This document shows, piece by piece, positions 26,494 to 39,985 of a stretch of 39,985 nt of DNA (positions are counted from its first letter, which is position 1; each line of letters starts with the position of its first letter). Where the stretch lies: the IMG/VR virus record IMGVR_UViG_3300032331_001951, positions 1-39,985 of that record, one strand, 5' to 3'. Below the pieces are notes generated by a model. The model was not told the origin of the DNA and did no database searches. It worked only from the letters and a program-made list of their open reading frames with translations. This stretch comes from a virus. The position numbers and the translations under genes were made by a program.

Positions 26494-29400
26494 TGGCCAC
26501 AACCAAGTCTATAGATTTTTTACCACCAATTTTTCAGACCAGTACTAATAAACAGTTTTTAGCGGCCACACTGGACCAATTGGTACAAGAGCCAGAATTT
26601 AAAAAAACACAAGGGTTTATTGGACGACATGTGGGGCCCGGAGTAAATCCCAATGACTATTACGTGATTGAACCCACTACTAATAGAGCTAACTATCAAC
26701 TCGAACCTGGTGTAATCAGTTTAGTACCTGATACAAATGCTATCTCTGATGCTGTTACATATCCCGGCATATCTGATGCGTTAGCACGCCAAGGTGCATT
26801 CACCGACGACGCTGCACGTCTGTACACTAGCGACTATTATACTTGGGATCCTTTTGTAAATTTTGATAAATTTAGCAACTATTCTCAATACTATTGGTTG
26901 CCTGGAGGACCACAGTCAGTTGATGTTAGTGCCACAGCTATTCCTATTACCGATACATTTGATGTAACTAGAAGTGACACTTATTACAAATTCACAGGGT
27001 CAGCAGCAAAAAATCCAGTGATTACTTTGGTACGAGGTGGTACATATCAATTTGTAATCAATCAAGCACCCGATCAATTTTGGATACAAACAGATCCAGG
27101 TATAAATGGACGGTTGCCGTACGCACCTAACATCAGTTCTAGAGATGTGTTGGGCGTGACCAACAATGGTATATCTGGCGGCACCGTGACATTCAGTGTA
27201 CCATACAAAAACGCACAACAGTTTTATTATGATCTTACATTAGCACCTACTATTCCTACAGCTGGTCAAGTAGACTTGATCACAGACATTGATTACAATC
27301 AAATACAAGGTTCTACTGTTGCAGATTTTTTTATTGCTTATCCTAATGGCATTGATGGTATAACAAATCTTCAAAATCGCAGTCTAGTCTTTAACAATAC
27401 CACAGCACCTACCACAGTGTATCAGATACAGTATCTAGGTACTTTACCTAACCAGACTATAAATTTAGCACCGGTATTGCCAGTTCCGTCATTGAACAAA
27501 TTTACCATTATGTTCGGTGCACAGTACAGCACCACTCAGTGGTATGTAAACGCTTCGGGATATTTTGAACAACTTCCTTTATTGAGTGCAGTGAAAGATC
27601 TGTTGTTTTATCAAGACGGTACCAATCCAGAAATTTTTGGTCAGATTAGATTGATTGATCAAGATCAATCAGAATCTATAAATGTAGATACAGAAATTCT
27701 TGGCAAGAAAACGTATATTGCTCCAAACGGAGTGGTGTTTACCAACAATCTTAAAATAACATTTCAAGGTAATGTTGTACCTTCAAGCTATCAAGGACAA
27801 ACTTATTATGTGGCAGGAGTGGGCACAGCAATACAACTGTTGCTTGAGAGTGATTATATTGTCCCAGAAATCAAAAGAACTGCCAGCACTCCTTGGGATT
27901 TTGTACCTTGGGATTCTGCCAACTGGGATGGCACATTAAATCAACCATTGGATCCAGACTATATTACTATAGCATTAGATAGTCCTGACCTCAATGCATG
28001 GACTCGATCAAACCGATGGTTTCACATTGATGTAATACAAGCAGCAGCAGCATACAACAACACAATCGCTGTGTTGGATAATAATTTCCGAGCCAAACGT
28101 CCTATCATTGAATTTCGTGGCGGAACTCAATTATACAATATGGGTACAGAATCCAAAGACCCAGTGAACATCATTGATTTAAATCAAAGTGATGCATTAT
28201 CAAACGTCAATGGTGCTACTCAATGTTACATAGATGGTTACTTGTTAGCACAAGGCAGCAGAGTAATTTTTGCCAAAGATTCTGATCCTCAAGTACGAAA
28301 TAAAATTTACGTGGTTGATTTTATCAGTCCAGCTACAGGTCCGTTGCCCGATAGCACGTTAGAAGCTGAGCCCGTTATTGATCTAGTACCAGCATCAGAC
28401 GCAGAATCATTGATCAACCAATGTGTGGTTTGTTTAAGTGGTAATACACTAGAAGGCACAACTTTCTACTATGATGGTGTACAGTGGATTCGAGCACAGC
28501 AAAAAACTCAAATAAATCAAAATCCTATGTTTGATGTGTATGACTTAAATGGATACAGTTTAGGCAATCGTGCAGTATATCCAAGTTCAACATTTTCATC
28601 CACAAAAAACAATCTTGGAACCATAGTTGGCGGAAACCCATTGTTCAGTTATGCTATCGGTCCAGGTACTGTGGCAGACACTGTGTTGGGATTCCCACTG
28701 CGATATCTCAGTTTGAATAACATTGGTGACATCGTATTTGATAACAATCTCTACAAAGATACATTTATCTACGTTAAAAATAATGTACAGTTCACTGACA
28801 ATGTTAGCATAGGTTATGTCAGACAATATGCGAATAGAACTGTTTATCAAAAGGAAATTGGTTGGCAAAAAGCAGCGGTCAAGAGCCAAATTTATCAGCA
28901 GTTTAATTTTACCTATCAACCAGTCACTATCACTGGGTCAATCACAGGCACCACACTGACAGTGACTGTGGCTCCTGCCGACGGCTCATCATTGCTGATA
29001 GGACAAGGCATCAGCGGTAGTGGGGTCACCGCAGGTACACAAATCACAGGGTTACTCACTGCCACCGGCGGAACAGGAACATATTCGGTCAATATCTCTC
29101 AGACAGTGGTATCAAAAGAATTGATAGCCACAACACCATTTATATTAGATATAGCTGTGCTGCCCACTGGTACAATACCCAGTGTCAAATTGTATGCCAC
29201 CAGCATTTCTCAAAATTACAGTAGCTTGTTTCAAGATCCGGGCAACTACACAGTGTCCACAACTGATACCGCCACGGTAATAAGAGTTAATCCAACTACA
29301 AAATTGGTATATGGTGATATTGTGGAAGTGCTGGCTCTTAGCGACCAAGTCAGTGCCGTGGGATTCTATCAAGTACCTATCAATTTAGAAAACAATCCAT

Positions 29401-32400
29401 TGAATGGCAATAGTGATTACTTTACATTGGGTACAATAAGAACACACTATGACTCAATTGCACAAAATCTAGTAGATTTAACTGGTGCAATAAATGGAGC
29501 CAATAACTCAAGAGATCTTGGAAATATTGTTCCATATGGATTGAATATTCTGCAACAAAGTTCTCCTATGACACTGGCTGGATATTTCCTTCGCAAGCCT
29601 GAATATAACATTTTCGCTTCGTTGGAATACAATTCAAGAGAATACGAAAAGTTCAAAGCACAGTTTTTAAACACAGCAGTTCAAGGTGACTACACAAATC
29701 TTACTATTCCTGAAATACTCAATGCAGTGTTTTTAGAAATCAATACTGGCCGCACAAGTTCAAATCCATTTTATTGGTCAGACATGTTGCCTACAGGAAC
29801 AGTATACACACAAATTCAAACCACAGTGACACCGATCACTGATCGGGTGTTTGATCTTACGCAGGTATACAATTACACTTCAGCAAATTATCAAGCATTG
29901 TTGGTATATGTAAACGATCGTTTATTGACTAGAAATGTAGAATACATTGTGAGTGTTGATGCCCCATTGATTACTATTGACCAATTGGTATCACTAGCAG
30001 TGGGTGACGTAGTGACCATTCAAGAATACGAAGCTACCAGTGGCAGTTATGTTCCTAACACTCCTACTAAATTAGGATTGTATCCGGCGTATGTGCCAGA
30101 AATATTTTTAGATACCACTTATGTAGACCCTATTTTTGTAATACGTGGACACGACGGATCAATCACTAGAGCATTCAGCGATTTCCGCGATCAATTGCTT
30201 TTGGATTTTGAAACAAGAATTTATAACAATTTGAAGTTAGACGGAAATCCTGTGCCGCTGACCTCGGCAGAAGTTATTCCAGGACAATTCCGCACCACAG
30301 ACTATTCTCTTACTGAGATACAAGAAATTTTAAACCAAGACTTCTTGACCTGGGTTGGGTGGAACAAACTGGATTATAAATCACAAGATTACATAGCAGC
30401 CAGCGCATTTACTTGGAACTACAGTACAGCATCGAACAAACTCACAGACAATCAACCATTGGCGGTTGGTGCCTGGCGCGGCCTCTATAATTATTTTTAC
30501 GACACCATTTACCCCACAACCAGACCTTGGGAAATGTTAGGATTCAGTGAAATGCCTGTATGGTGGATGAACGAATATGGTCCACCACCATACACTTCGG
30601 GTAACTTGGTACTGTGGGGAGATCTAGCAGCAGGTTTAGTACGAGATCCTATTGCTCCTTATGTACGACCAGAATATGTTCGTCCTGAATTGTTGCAAGT
30701 AATACCAGCTGGTAGCGAAGGTGCATTATTGAGTCCTATGCAAACTATAGTTGGTAATTTCAACAGCAATGATTTCCAGCGCAGTTGGGTAGCTGGTGAT
30801 GACGGTCCTGTAGAAAATGCATGGCGCACTTCAAGTGCATATCCGTTTGCTATTATGCGATTACTGGCGTTGACTCGCCCAGCTGAATTTTTCTCATTGT
30901 TTGCCGACAGAGATCTTTATAAATTTGACACAGATTACAACCAATATCTATACAATCAACGTTATAGATTGGATGCCAATGGTGTAGAAGTCTACGGTAA
31001 CGGAATCAGTAAAGCCAGTTACATTGATTGGATTGTGGACTTCAATCGCCAAACTGGAATCAACTCCACTGACGCACTCACTACTGATCTTAAAAATCTT
31101 GATGTAAGATTGTGCTATAGAATGGCATCGTTTACAGGCAAAAATTTATTACAAATTTACACTGAAAAATCTAGTCCTAACAGTTCAAATTCTAGTTTAT
31201 TGTTGCCCGACGACAGTTATAATTTGTTGTTCTACAAAAATGTGCCGTTTGACCAACTTACATATTCCAGCGTGATTGTGCAAAGCACCGGTGCTGGGTG
31301 GGCAGTGTATGGCTATAACATGTCGCAACCATATTTTAATATTTTACAAAGCCGCATAACTGGAAATCTTGCTACTATTAGTTCGGGCGGCAGTACAATC
31401 CGTGTACCGGTGAATTATACCAATGATATAGTGCAAATACCGTATGGTTACGTGTTTACCAACCGCACATTGATAGCTGACTTCTTGTTGAGCTATGGTA
31501 AATTGTTGCAGAATCAAGGCTTAGTATTCAACACAATAGAAAATGGATATGTGTTGGATTGGAATCAAATGGTCAATGAGTTCTTGTACTGGAGCAATCA
31601 AGGATGGGAAACTGGCTCAATTATCAATCTCAATCCAGGAGCCAGCAAGTTTATCGTAGAAAGACCAGGTGCTATAGTAGACAGCATTGCAGCACAAACC
31701 GTGGAGAACATGGTTCTCAATGCCGACGGCAGGCAGTTCAATGCTAGAGATCTTGTGATTGAACGACTGGATAACATGTTTAGCGTTACTAGTTTGAGCT
31801 CTGAAACTATCAACTTCCTCAACATCAAGTTTACCAATTATGAAAATATGATTGTGTTGGATAATGTTAGTATCTTTGGCGATTTAATTTACAATCCTGT
31901 AACTGGAGCAAGACAAAGTCGTGTGAGATTAACAGGATGGAATACTACCCAATGGAACGGTCAACTCAATGCGCCTGGATTTATACTAAATCAAAACAAT
32001 ATTAAACCTTGGAATCCGTTAAAGAAATATGCCCGTGGTGAAATTGTTGAATGGAAAAACACCTACTACAGTGCATTGGACATTGTACAACCTTCTAAAA
32101 ACTTTGACATTACAAATTGGACAGTGTCTGACTACACTTTAATACAGCAAGGTCTATTGCCCAACGCTGCTAACAAGAGTGATCAGCTGGCCAACAGTTA
32201 TAACGTGTACACTGCTAATCTTGAACTCAATCAAGATTTATTTGCCTATGCATTGATTGGATGGAAACCCAGACAGTACATGGTAAACTTAGAATTGGAT
32301 AGTACCAGCCAGGTACAATTGTATCAACAGTTCTTAGGAACCAAAGGCTCTTTACGTGCAGCAGATGTCTTTTCTTTTGCCGATCTTGGTCGTGGACCAA

Positions 32401-35400
32401 CACAATACCAGATTTATGAAAATTGGGCAATCCAGCGCGGCATCTATGGCGCCAATGCCAATCGTAGTTTTTATGAATTACAACTCAATGCTGCTTTGTT
32501 GAATTTTAATCCCAGCACTATACAAGTAGTGTTACCTGGTGAAAGCAGCGAAGCTAATCAAACAGTATTGGTAAACAACTTGTGGAAGAGCAGTTACAAA
32601 ATAACTTCTCCAAACATACTGACCACCGAAATTGTACCAGTGGGCACCGCCGCATTGCCCAGTGCCGGATACGTAAACTTTGATGACGTTGATATTACTG
32701 TGTTTGATCTTTCCGTTCCGGTAAACTTGAATGCAAATCTCACCGATATCAATTTGGCCTCCACAATTTGGGCAGCTAAGATCAATGAGTACGATTGGGG
32801 AATTTACAGAACCAGCAAACTGCCAGGATATTTAAGTTCAGTGACTACTAATCTTGATGGCACCAGTGTGTTTACATTTACAGAACCACATGGTATTACC
32901 ACAGTCAATGCTACTACTGCGGATCTTACATTTATAATTAGATTTTTCTCTGATCTAGTAGATGGTGCTTACAAAATATTACGTGTGCCTAGCATCAATC
33001 AATTTGTGGCTGTGTTTAGTTTTGCCAATCAGAATCAAATCAATGCAACAGGCAACGGCATAGGGTTTGTATTACAAACTCAACGTGTGAGCCAAGCCAG
33101 CGATGTACTTAATTTACCTTACGCTAATAGCTTTATTCCAGGTAACAAAGTATGGGTAGATAACAATGGCCTAGATCTGTGGGAAGTATTAGAAAAACAA
33201 GATGTATTCACTTCTAAGAATGAACTCACTGCTAAAAATCCAGTGTCGGGCAGTTTGTTTGGGCAAAGTGTAGCACAAAGCAAAAACAACACCTATGCCA
33301 TAGTAGGTAGTCCTGGATACAATTCAGGAAGTGGTGCAATATACACCTACGTAAGAACATCAACAGTACCACTATTAGAAAATTCAATAATTGAATTGTC
33401 AGCAACAGACACTATTGGATTTGGGCAATCTCTCAGTATAGGCAATCAAACTTGGCAAGTAATAGGAGCACCTGAAAGTTATACCAGTCGAGGCTACGCA
33501 GCAATTGTATACCTACAACCGGGTGTTGCTGATTTTTCAATTACATCATTGCTTACTGTTCCAGAACCTAAAGATTTAGTGTATCCAGCAGAGTTTGGTT
33601 ATAGTGTAGTTGTAAGCTCTGACGAGCATTGGATGTACGTGAGCGCCCCGGGCATCAACAAAGTGTATGCATACGGTCTTGTAGAAATTCCAACACAATC
33701 AGTAAAATACATCACAGATGGCGACACAACTACCTACAACTATGATAATCATATTATGGTTGATAGTGCATATCCCGGCCAGCTCTCAGTAGTATTAAAC
33801 AATCAACTACTAACTGATGGGGTTGATTATATACAAACTGCTACCAACGTTGTTCTCAACACACCCCCTCCTAAAGATTTAGTATTACAAATTAGTCGCA
33901 GAACTTCAACCACCTACACTGGTGATGGATCTACTGGATTGTTCTCGTTGGACGAATATTTGTATACCGCAACCAACATTTACAGTTTCATTGTGATACT
34001 GGATGGAGTAATACAACGACCAAACATTGACTATGAATTCAATGCTGACTACAGCAGCTCTGGAAGAGATTTAATATTCTTTACTGCACCAAGTAATGGA
34101 TCATCTATCATTGTCAATACTAGTAGCTACTATACTTTTGTTGATACTTTAGAATTTACCACAGAATTCACAGCTGAAATTTCAGGCAGCACAATGACTG
34201 TGACCAGTGTTCCTATTGGTGCATCTGCTCTGTCAGTTGGTATGATACTCAGTGGCAATGGTGTGGCACAAGGCACACGTATCACTGAACTAGTAAGTGG
34301 TACCGGTGGCACTGGAACTTATCTAGTGACTCCAGGACAAAGCACTGCATCTACTGCTATCACAGCTAGATTGGCCAATAATGCAAGATTTGGTGCCAGT
34401 TTGTCCTGTACTGTGGACGGACAACAAGTCAGCATTGGTGCTAACGCCGATTCGTCAAATGGCATAACAGAATCAGGTACAGTTTATGTATATGATCGAT
34501 CAGTACAAAATTTTGTAATTACAAATCCTACACAAACATCTTACACAGTAGATGGTGGAGTATTAGTATCGCCAACTTTCGTGTCATTAAATAATACATT
34601 TTTAACCAACGCCGCAGAAAATATTAATGGAACATTCACTGTTGATGTAGATACAGTCACTGTTGACGTTCCGTTAGCTGTGGGCGATGTGTTACAAATA
34701 CAAACAAATACATTTAATTTGTTGCAAATCATTTCAGCCAATGTTCCAAATAAAAACGCAAGTTTTGGATCAGCAGTAGATATTTGCAGATACAGTTGCA
34801 GCTTATATGTCGCTGCACCACAAGACAGTTCTGTATTACAACAAGCAGGATCAGTTCAACGTAATGTAAATCAAAGTAGACTGTACGGCGTCACTACCAG
34901 CACTAATACGGGTGTACCATTGGTGCCAGGTCAAACTATTCGAATCAACAATCAAGAAGTTGCCGTCGGCACACCTGATTATTGGAACAGCGGTAGCAGT
35001 TATGACAAAGATCAAATTGTAGAATATGCACAAATATTATACATAGCTATCCGTGCGGTGCCTGTGGGCACAGCGCTCACAGATACCACATATTGGCAGC
35101 TCAGCAGTTGGCCAGCGGTGCTGGCACAAGATATCAATGCGTCAGGTATAGATAATGTAGTAGCCACAGCTGGCATAGCTGGCACAAGCAATTACGGATT
35201 GTTAACCATTAGCGTAAAAAATATTCTAGCCGCTGAAGAAGGCAATCGACTAACCGTGTTGCCTGGGTTGATTGGAATTGTGTTCCAAAGTCTGGGATTT
35301 AACACTTATGTTTACACACAGACTATAACTAGTCCTGCTCCTTCAATAGATGCTAAATTTGGATCAGCTCTAAACATTGATACATCAGCTACTACATTGA

Positions 35401-38400
35401 CTGTGGGTGTGCCTCGAGGCAATCTTTATCGTCCAAATACGTTTGATAAAGGCGACACATATTTTGATGGCCGCACCACAACATTTAATGGTCCACTGTA
35501 TCAAACTGGTGTGGTGTACACTTATGATTATCTGCGTAGCGCATCAGATTCGGTTAGCAGTCCAGGAAAGTTTGTATTTGGTCAACAAATATATGATCAG
35601 CGTGTGAGAGAACTGGATCAATTTGGTACTTCTGTAAATTATACCAATGGTGTATTGTTAGTAGGAAGTCCAGGTAGTGATGTAGATGATAGTACGTTGA
35701 GTGAATTAAACTATGGTCGTGTGGCCGTGTTTAATAATCTCACACTCACTCCAGCATGGACAGTGATACGTGAGCAAGTACCAGTGGTCAACGTTAATTT
35801 AATAAATTCTGTTTACAGTTACAGCGCCATCACTGGAGCCAAAACACAATACTTTGATTTTATTGATCCATTGCAAGGAAAAATATTAGGAGCAGCAGCT
35901 GAAAACATCAATTATACCAGTTCTGTGGATCCTGCTGCATACAACGTAGGCAACATAAACAATTATGGGCAAACTTGGGCAGTAGGACATCTAGGTGAGA
36001 TTTGGTGGAATACCAGTAGAGTCAGATTCATTGATCCCAATCAAGACAATATCACTTATGCAGCACGTCGTTGGGGGCAGATATTCCCTGGATCAAATAT
36101 TGATGTGTACCAGTGGGTCAGCAGTACCGTTCCTCCAGCTAGTTATTCTGGTCCGGGTATACCCAGAAGCGCCTCAAGTTACAGTGTGGTGTCTGGAGTA
36201 AATTCAAATGGAATTATAACTACAACTTATTATTTCTGGGTACTTAATCTTGCTACTATAGATACACAAGCTGGTAAAACTTTAAGTGCTCTTGGCATTG
36301 CAAGATACATTGCTGATCCTCGCGCATCGGGTATTACCTACGTGGCATTTTTAAGTGCCAGCGCAACTGGCATCTACAATGCTGCAAATTATATTTCAGC
36401 TCAGGACACCATACTCAGCATTGAATTTGACCAGCAATTGACTGACAATAATGTTCACGTACAGTACAGTTTGATCCCTCAAAATCGTGCTGATGGATTC
36501 CTTCCTGACACGTTGTATCTCAAATTTCAAGACAGTTTGTGCGGAGTGAATTCTACAGGTGCTCAGGTACCTGACATAAATCTTAGCTTGGCCAATCGCT
36601 ATGGAGTGTTGTTCACTCCACGCCAAAGCATGTTTGCTGATCGATTCTTGGCGTTGAAGAATTATTTTGGAAGAGTCAATGATGTTCTAGCACAGTTACC
36701 TATCAGCGAAATTCGCAGTTTTGTATTGTTAAACAGCAGAGAACCTGAGCCCACAGAAGGCACAGGTGCTTGGGATAAAAGAGTAGCTGATCTTGAAGAA
36801 CTTAGCTATCAGAATTTTGCGTTTGTACCAGTGGGATACAGATATCTTGTGGCCAGCGATTCGGGTGAAAATGGTCTTTGGACTATCTATCAAGTAACCG
36901 CACCCAAAACATTTGTGACATTAGAATTAGTTCGAGTTCAAAACTATGACACTCGTAGATATTGGTCGTATATCAATTGGTATTTGCCCGGATATAATTC
37001 TAGCAAACAAGTTATTACCACAGTTTCAGTTTACAGTGATCTTAGCACGCTGAGTGTATTTCAAGCACCTGTAGGATCTAGTGTGCGTGTGACCACTAAT
37101 TCTCAAGGCAAGTGGGAAATATATCTACGTGCAGCTACCAACACTTGGGAACGTGTGGGCCTACAAAATGGTACTATAGAACTTTCATCAGATTTGTGGG
37201 ATTATCAATCAGCAGGATATGGATGGGATGCACAAGTCTTTGATTCACAATACTTTGATCAAGAGCCAGTGATTGAAACTCGCAAAATTATTCAGGCCAT
37301 CAATCAAGAATTGTTGGTTGATGAGTTATTGATAGAACGTAACCGTGCGTTGATGCTGATGTTTAACTTTGCATTGAGTGAGTTCGAAGCACCCGAGTGG
37401 CTGACTAAAACATCATTGATTGACGTAGATCACACCATACGCGAATTGTTAGCATTCCAAACTTACCGCCAGGACAATCAAGATTTTGTAGTAGATTACA
37501 TCAAAGAAGTCAAACCTTATCATGTTCAAATACGCGAATTCAATTTGATTTACAATGGATTGGATGATTATCAGGGGTCAATCACAGACTTTGACGTTCC
37601 GGCATATTATGACACAGATGTAATTCCAAATCAATTTGTGAGCCCTGTGTTGACTCCTTACACTGTAAGCACAGCAACAGGAACTGGTACAGCTAGTGAC
37701 ATCAGTGATGCTGCTGCTGACAGTTTGATATGGCAAACTCAACCATGGAATTTCTGGTATCAAAACTATACTCTTGCTGTGGTAGGTGCAGTAGTTGCCG
37801 ACGCAGGCTCGGGATACACAGTTCCGCCGGTGGCTATAATAACTGGTGATTGTGTCACTCCGGCTGAACTCACAGTGAATATAAACAGTCTTGGCAAACT
37901 CACTGGTGTCACAGTGATCAATCCAGGTGTGGGTTATACAACAACTGCTGTGATTACATTGGATGGTGGAAATGGCACAGGCGGCCAACTGGTAGCGGTA
38001 ATGGCTGGACCAGGTGTAGGTCAAAACCAAAATCCAACTTTGCCAACTTATGGAGATACACAATACTATAACTTGGTACGTAGTTTTGATATCACAATGA
38101 AATATGATAGATACCAATATGTATCCACCATTGTTGATTGGGAACCAAATGTAAATTATGATAATGGTACACAAGTTCGGTATGACAATAGAGTTTGGGA
38201 GGCTGACAGTTCAGATTCTACCGGAGTAGAATCTGCTACATTTGATCCACTACAATGGAATTTAGTCAATGCTGCCACGCTAAGTGGTGTTGATCGTACC
38301 ATGGGCTTGTATGTGCCTACGGTAAATGAGCCAGGATTAGATCTAGGATTATTGATTGATGGCATAACTTACCCAGGTGTACAAGTTAGTGCTCCTACAT

Positions 38401-38600
38401 TTAGTCAGAATACTGGATGGGATGTAGGCAACTGGGATGTAAATCCTTGGGATAACATTGCTTATGGTCCAGAAGGCCGTCCCACTTATGATCCAGCAAT
38501 TTTGGATACCATTTACGAAAGCAGATTCTTAGATGTGTATCTGGGAGTTCGCCCCACAGATATCAATGTTGTGGGTGGTGAGTTTGTTGGTCCATATTAA
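26493..38600 (+). CDS. Giant baseplate/adhesin protein in gp7 position, ended by a suspicious TAA
   Basis: A 4035-residue protein beginning [20 protein letters not shown], a conserved N-terminus of very large proteins next to gp6 in aquatic T4-like phages. T4 gp7 (1032 residues) sits in the same place. Recognisable parts: tryptophan-rich [13 protein letters not shown] (about 470); an Ig-like repeat (812-879) with a second copy (2557-2627); repeated loop modules such as [14 protein letters not shown]; seven FG-starting segments of FG-GAP type between about 2255 and 3075, suggesting a beta-propeller; and three W...Y..G..V...Y.A patterns like carbohydrate-binding modules (about 1838, 2828, 3882). 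A likely role is a wedge component plus host-surface binding. The stop at 38598-38600 is not a natural domain end: the same frame continues open to the window edge. Confidence 0.85.
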   Translation: MATTKSIDFLPPIFQTSTNKQFLAATLDQLVQEPEFKKTQGFIGRHVGPGVNPNDYYVIEPTTNRANYQLEPGVISLVPDTNAISDAVTYPGISDALARQGAFTDDAARLYTSDYYTWDPFVNFDKFSNYSQYYWLPGGPQSVDVSATAIPITDTFDVTRSDTYYKFTGSAAKNPVITLVRGGTYQFVINQAPDQFWIQTDPGINGRLPYAPNISSRDVLGVTNNGISGGTVTFSVPYKNAQQFYYDLTLAPTIPTAGQVDLITDIDYNQIQGSTVADFFIAYPNGIDGITNLQNRSLVFNNTTAPTTVYQIQYLGTLPNQTINLAPVLPVPSLNKFTIMFGAQYSTTQWYVNASGYFEQLPLLSAVKDLLFYQDGTNPEIFGQIRLIDQDQSESINVDTEILGKKTYIAPNGVVFTNNLKITFQGNVVPSSYQGQTYYVAGVGTAIQLLLESDYIVPEIKRTASTPWDFVPWDSANWDGTLNQPLDPDYITIALDSPDLNAWTRSNRWFHIDVIQAAAAYNNTIAVLDNNFRAKRPIIEFRGGTQLYNMGTESKDPVNIIDLNQSDALSNVNGATQCYIDGYLLAQGSRVIFAKDSDPQVRNKIYVVDFISPATGPLPDSTLEAEPVIDLVPASDAESLINQCVVCLSGNTLEGTTFYYDGVQWIRAQQKTQINQNPMFDVYDLNGYSLGNRAVYPSSTFSSTKNNLGTIVGGNPLFSYAIGPGTVADTVLGFPLRYLSLNNIGDIVFDNNLYKDTFIYVKNNVQFTDNVSIGYVRQYANRTVYQKEIGWQKAAVKSQIYQQFNFTYQPVTITGSITGTTLTVTVAPADGSSLLIGQGISGSGVTAGTQITGLLTATGGTGTYSVNISQTVVSKELIATTPFILDIAVLPTGTIPSVKLYATSISQNYSSLFQDPGNYTVSTTDTATVIRVNPTTKLVYGDIVEVLALSDQVSAVGFYQVPINLENNPLNGNSDYFTLGTIRTHYDSIAQNLVDLTGAINGANNSRDLGNIVPYGLNILQQSSPMTLAGYFLRKPEYNIFASLEYNSREYEKFKAQFLNTAVQGDYTNLTIPEILNAVFLEINTGRTSSNPFYWSDMLPTGTVYTQIQTTVTPITDRVFDLTQVYNYTSANYQALLVYVNDRLLTRNVEYIVSVDAPLITIDQLVSLAVGDVVTIQEYEATSGSYVPNTPTKLGLYPAYVPEIFLDTTYVDPIFVIRGHDGSITRAFSDFRDQLLLDFETRIYNNLKLDGNPVPLTSAEVIPGQFRTTDYSLTEIQEILNQDFLTWVGWNKLDYKSQDYIAASAFTWNYSTASNKLTDNQPLAVGAWRGLYNYFYDTIYPTTRPWEMLGFSEMPVWWMNEYGPPPYTSGNLVLWGDLAAGLVRDPIAPYVRPEYVRPELLQVIPAGSEGALLSPMQTIVGNFNSNDFQRSWVAGDDGPVENAWRTSSAYPFAIMRLLALTRPAEFFSLFADRDLYKFDTDYNQYLYNQRYRLDANGVEVYGNGISKASYIDWIVDFNRQTGINSTDALTTDLKNLDVRLCYRMASFTGKNLLQIYTEKSSPNSSNSSLLLPDDSYNLLFYKNVPFDQLTYSSVIVQSTGAGWAVYGYNMSQPYFNILQSRITGNLATISSGGSTIRVPVNYTNDIVQIPYGYVFTNRTLIADFLLSYGKLLQNQGLVFNTIENGYVLDWNQMVNEFLYWSNQGWETGSIINLNPGASKFIVERPGAIVDSIAAQTVENMVLNADGRQFNARDLVIERLDNMFSVTSLSSETINFLNIKFTNYENMIVLDNVSIFGDLIYNPVTGARQSRVRLTGWNTTQWNGQLNAPGFILNQNNIKPWNPLKKYARGEIVEWKNTYYSALDIVQPSKNFDITNWTVSDYTLIQQGLLPNAANKSDQLANSYNVYTANLELNQDLFAYALIGWKPRQYMVNLELDSTSQVQLYQQFLGTKGSLRAADVFSFADLGRGPTQYQIYENWAIQRGIYGANANRSFYELQLNAALLNFNPSTIQVVLPGESSEANQTVLVNNLWKSSYKITSPNILTTEIVPVGTAALPSAGYVNFDDVDITVFDLSVPVNLNANLTDINLASTIWAAKINEYDWGIYRTSKLPGYLSSVTTNLDGTSVFTFTEPHGITTVNATTADLTFIIRFFSDLVDGAYKILRVPSINQFVAVFSFANQNQINATGNGIGFVLQTQRVSQASDVLNLPYANSFIPGNKVWVDNNGLDLWEVLEKQDVFTSKNELTAKNPVSGSLFGQSVAQSKNNTYAIVGSPGYNSGSGAIYTYVRTSTVPLLENSIIELSATDTIGFGQSLSIGNQTWQVIGAPESYTSRGYAAIVYLQPGVADFSITSLLTVPEPKDLVYPAEFGYSVVVSSDEHWMYVSAPGINKVYAYGLVEIPTQSVKYITDGDTTTYNYDNHIMVDSAYPGQLSVVLNNQLLTDGVDYIQTATNVVLNTPPPKDLVLQISRRTSTTYTGDGSTGLFSLDEYLYTATNIYSFIVILDGVIQRPNIDYEFNADYSSSGRDLIFFTAPSNGSSIIVNTSSYYTFVDTLEFTTEFTAEISGSTMTVTSVPIGASALSVGMILSGNGVAQGTRITELVSGTGGTGTYLVTPGQSTASTAITARLANNARFGASLSCTVDGQQVSIGANADSSNGITESGTVYVYDRSVQNFVITNPTQTSYTVDGGVLVSPTFVSLNNTFLTNAAENINGTFTVDVDTVTVDVPLAVGDVLQIQTNTFNLLQIISANVPNKNASFGSAVDICRYSCSLYVAAPQDSSVLQQAGSVQRNVNQSRLYGVTTSTNTGVPLVPGQTIRINNQEVAVGTPDYWNSGSSYDKDQIVEYAQILYIAIRAVPVGTALTDTTYWQLSSWPAVLAQDINASGIDNVVATAGIAGTSNYGLLTISVKNILAAEEGNRLTVLPGLIGIVFQSLGFNTYVYTQTITSPAPSIDAKFGSALNIDTSATTLTVGVPRGNLYRPNTFDKGDTYFDGRTTTFNGPLYQTGVVYTYDYLRSASDSVSSPGKFVFGQQIYDQRVRELDQFGTSVNYTNGVLLVGSPGSDVDDSTLSELNYGRVAVFNNLTLTPAWTVIREQVPVVNVNLINSVYSYSAITGAKTQYFDFIDPLQGKILGAAAENINYTSSVDPAAYNVGNINNYGQTWAVGHLGEIWWNTSRVRFIDPNQDNITYAARRWGQIFPGSNIDVYQWVSSTVPPASYSGPGIPRSASSYSVVSGVNSNGIITTTYYFWVLNLATIDTQAGKTLSALGIARYIADPRASGITYVAFLSASATGIYNAANYISAQDTILSIEFDQQLTDNNVHVQYSLIPQNRADGFLPDTLYLKFQDSLCGVNSTGAQVPDINLSLANRYGVLFTPRQSMFADRFLALKNYFGRVNDVLAQLPISEIRSFVLLNSREPEPTEGTGAWDKRVADLEELSYQNFAFVPVGYRYLVASDSGENGLWTIYQVTAPKTFVTLELVRVQNYDTRRYWSYINWYLPGYNSSKQVITTVSVYSDLSTLSVFQAPVGSSVRVTTNSQGKWEIYLRAATNTWERVGLQNGTIELSSDLWDYQSAGYGWDAQVFDSQYFDQEPVIETRKIIQAINQELLVDELLIERNRALMLMFNFALSEFEAPEWLTKTSLIDVDHTIRELLAFQTYRQDNQDFVVDYIKEVKPYHVQIREFNLIYNGLDDYQGSITDFDVPAYYDTDVIPNQFVSPVLTPYTVSTATGTGTASDISDAAADSLIWQTQPWNFWYQNYTLAVVGAVVADAGSGYTVPPVAIITGDCVTPAELTVNINSLGKLTGVTVINPGVGYTTTAVITLDGGNGTGGQLVAVMAGPGVGQNQNPTLPTYGDTQYYNLVRSFDITMKYDRYQYVSTIVDWEPNVNYDNGTQVRYDNRVWEADSSDSTGVESATFDPLQWNLVNAATLSGVDRTMGLYVPTVNEPGLDLGLLIDGITYPGVQVSAPTFSQNTGWDVGNWDVNPWDNIAYGPEGRPTYDPAILDTIYESRFLDVYLGVRPTDINVVGGEFVGPY
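28930..29130 (+). repeat. Ig-like adhesin repeat, copy 1 (inside giant protein)
   Basis: The encoded segment [20 protein letters not shown], followed by an [15 protein letters not shown] and [10 protein letters not shown] core, is a module often found in phage tail fibres and adhesins. It is repeated about 1,750 residues later. Here it interrupts a more conserved structural stretch, which suggests insertion by domain exchange. Confidence 0.7.
33258..35740 (+). repeat. Seven FG-GAP-like repeats (predicted beta-propeller) in the giant protein
   Basis: Seven segments start with FG(Q/Y/A/S/T)(S/A) and end in a V/A-G-(S/A/V)-P or similar turn with a following aromatic strand. They are FGQSVAQ, FGQSLSI, FGYSVVV, FGASLSC, FGSAVDI, FGSALNI and FGTSVNY, at about residues 2255, 2309, 2367, 2632, 2757, 2955 and 3043. 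This is the cadence of FG-GAP/integrin-alpha blades. Blades 3-4 are separated by the second Ig-like repeat, and blades 5-6 by a carbohydrate-binding-like module. Seven blades would close a propeller. Confidence 0.6.
34165..34373 (+). repeat. Ig-like adhesin repeat, copy 2 (inside giant protein)
   Basis: The encoded segment [18 protein letters not shown], with [15 protein letters not shown] and [17 protein letters not shown], matches copy 1 in order and spacing. It sits between two FG-GAP blades, so it would project from the propeller rim. Confidence 0.7.
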
Positions 38601-39985
38601 AGCCATGCTCCAGAAGAATTAGTGCCTGGATCAGAATTTGATACCATGGATTTCCGAGTATATACCCGTCCAGGCGCTGATTGGGCCGGCGACGGACATG
38701 GATTTGCGTGGAAAATTATAAAATGGGTGTATGATAGTACCACGGCATACAGTTACAGTTTCAATGACATTGTTACTAATCCAGTTCAAGTACTGGTAAC
38801 CAATCAAACACAACGGCGTGATCTTGCTCAAGGCATAGCATACACCGTGGATTGGGTAACCAATGTTGTGACCATTGTACCTAGTGTCAGTGCACCACCA
38901 GCAGCTAATGGCGACGTGTTAGTAATCAGCGTGTTTGGTATTGGCGGCGGCAATCAGTTATACAATAACAGTTATAATGGTGCAGATGTTGGTAACCAAT
39001 TAAACATTCCTGTAGCAGAAGTTGAAATTTTTGAAATGGCAATCTTTGTCAACGGGACACTGATACACAATTACACATACACAAGTGGTACTAACAATAC
39101 CACAAACATCTTGTTTGGTAATACGTACACATCAACTGATGAAATAAATGTCACGGCCATTGGTGCAACAGATGGATCACAGTTGTATTCTTGGTCAACT
39201 CCACAGACACAGTATTTTGTAAGCACTGGGCAATTAGATTACATGCTTGATAATGCTATGACAGGTACTAATATTCCTAATTTAGTGGTAGAAGTAAATG
39301 GCATACGTGCAAGACCACCCGAGGGTGCATTTTACATTGCTGACGGTAGTTCAGGATATGCTTTGCCCACCCGCGGCGGCTATAGTTTGGAATTAGTGAC
39401 CAACAACGATGTGTTGGTTTATGTAAATGATCAATTGCAGCTATTGGGAATAAACTACACTTTAGAACCGTACACCGACGATGGCACCAGATATGTAGAT
39501 TTTACCGTCGCCCCTAGTGTTGGATCAGAAGTGTTGATCTGTGTTACACTCAAAGCTGATTATGAAGTTGTATATGATGATAGCACTATAGGTCATTATT
39601 TTGTCATATTCCGTACAGACGGTGGATTCTATCCTCAATACGGTGATATTGTTTCTGTTACCAGTTGGAATGATACGTCACAGCAAAGTATTGTGACATT
39701 GTTATGGCAAGGTCCTATAACCGTAGGAGTAACAGTAAACGAACCCTATGATAGCACTGATTTTGACCTAGGAACTGTGACCTATGATCCAGGTAGTTTT
39801 GACTACACACAAGGAGTACAAATCATTGTCAATGATTTCCAATTGGGTAGAGTCATAACAGATCCAACTAGAATGTGGGTCACAAAAAATGGTAACCGCA
39901 TCTTTTACGGTGATGATTATTTGATCTCAGGAGAACAACTTATATTGCATGGTCCGGCAATTGGAGTTACTGATGTTGTGGTTGC
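38601..39985 (+). CDS. In-frame continuation of the giant tail protein after TAA (partial, runs off the right edge)
   Basis: The frame of the 4035-residue protein is open for 461 further codons after its TAA. It begins SHAPEELVPGSEFDTMDFRV and continues with the same style of modules (VYVNDQLQLLGINYTLEP, VVEVNGIRARPPEGAFYI, IIVNDFQLGRVITDP). I recall SHAPEELVPG as an internal, conserved motif of these giant proteins, not an N-terminus. An independent start would have to be ATG 38646 or GTG 38622. Neither has a good ribosome site and both would drop part of the motif. Three readings remain: natural stop-codon readthrough, a recent nonsense mutation (for example TCA to TAA) that split the gene, or a sequence error. 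Confidence 0.8.

Noticed and set aside
37578-38174. 198-codon frame on the - strand
   Set aside because: Antisense to the giant tail protein; rich in Cys, Ser, Thr and Tyr as expected from reversed Asn/Thr/Val codons, with no motif or ribosome site.
38598-38600. Alternative genetic code in which TAA is read as an amino acid
   Set aside because: gp6, gp25, gp53 and other genes here end with TAA at correct family lengths, so a genome-wide reassignment is excluded.

Overview
The window is a piece of a large contractile-tailed (T4-like) phage genome. Homologues of T4 gp26, gp51, gp46, gp47, gp55, gp53, gp5, gp25 and gp6 can be read directly from the translations. AT-rich sequence, T4-type late promoter motifs and two sigma70-like promoters fit this. 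No phage lysogeny genes, tRNAs or CRISPR arrays were seen. The host is not known. A Bug/TctC-type solute-binding protein (8874-9800) is of a kind most abundant in Burkholderiales, so a freshwater betaproteobacterial host is a reasonable but unproven guess.

Layout. (1) 1-2735: a leftward partial tape-measure-like gene and, divergent from it, gp26 with an apparent programmed -1 frameshift into gp51. (2) 2788-3936: an HNH/NUMOD3 homing endonuclease, a likely terminator, and about 330 bases of structured non-coding DNA. (3) 13224 down to 3937, all leftward: late sigma factor gp55, then a tightly packed operon of gp47 (Mre11-like), an ANL adenylation-family protein, a periplasmic tricarboxylate-type binding protein, gp46 (Rad50-like), a radical SAM enzyme, a short-chain dehydrogenase, a GIY-YIG protein and an SGNH hydrolase. 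(4) 13332 to the right edge, all rightward: the baseplate operon, with a tail-tube/baseplate junction protein, gp53, two hub-like proteins, the gp5 spike, a low-complexity protein, gp25, gp6 and a giant adhesin-like protein in the gp7 position.

How it works together. The sigma70-type promoters at 13250-13277 and 12319-12347 would let host polymerase make gp55 and the gp47-gp46 recombination/metabolic operon early. gp55 would then direct polymerase to the late motifs (CTAAATAT or GTAAATAA) in front of the tape measure, the baseplate operon, gp25 and gp6.

Most notable: (a) a complete -1 frameshift signal joining gp26 to gp51 (slippery T_TTT_TTC, 6-base spacer, perfect 10-bp stem); (b) one in-frame TAA at 38598-38600 that cuts the giant tail protein, after which the same frame stays open for at least 461 codons; (c) a carboxylate-binding-protein plus adenylation-family gene pair spliced by ATGA overlaps between gp47 and gp46; (d) an unexplained structured non-coding block at 3604-3930.
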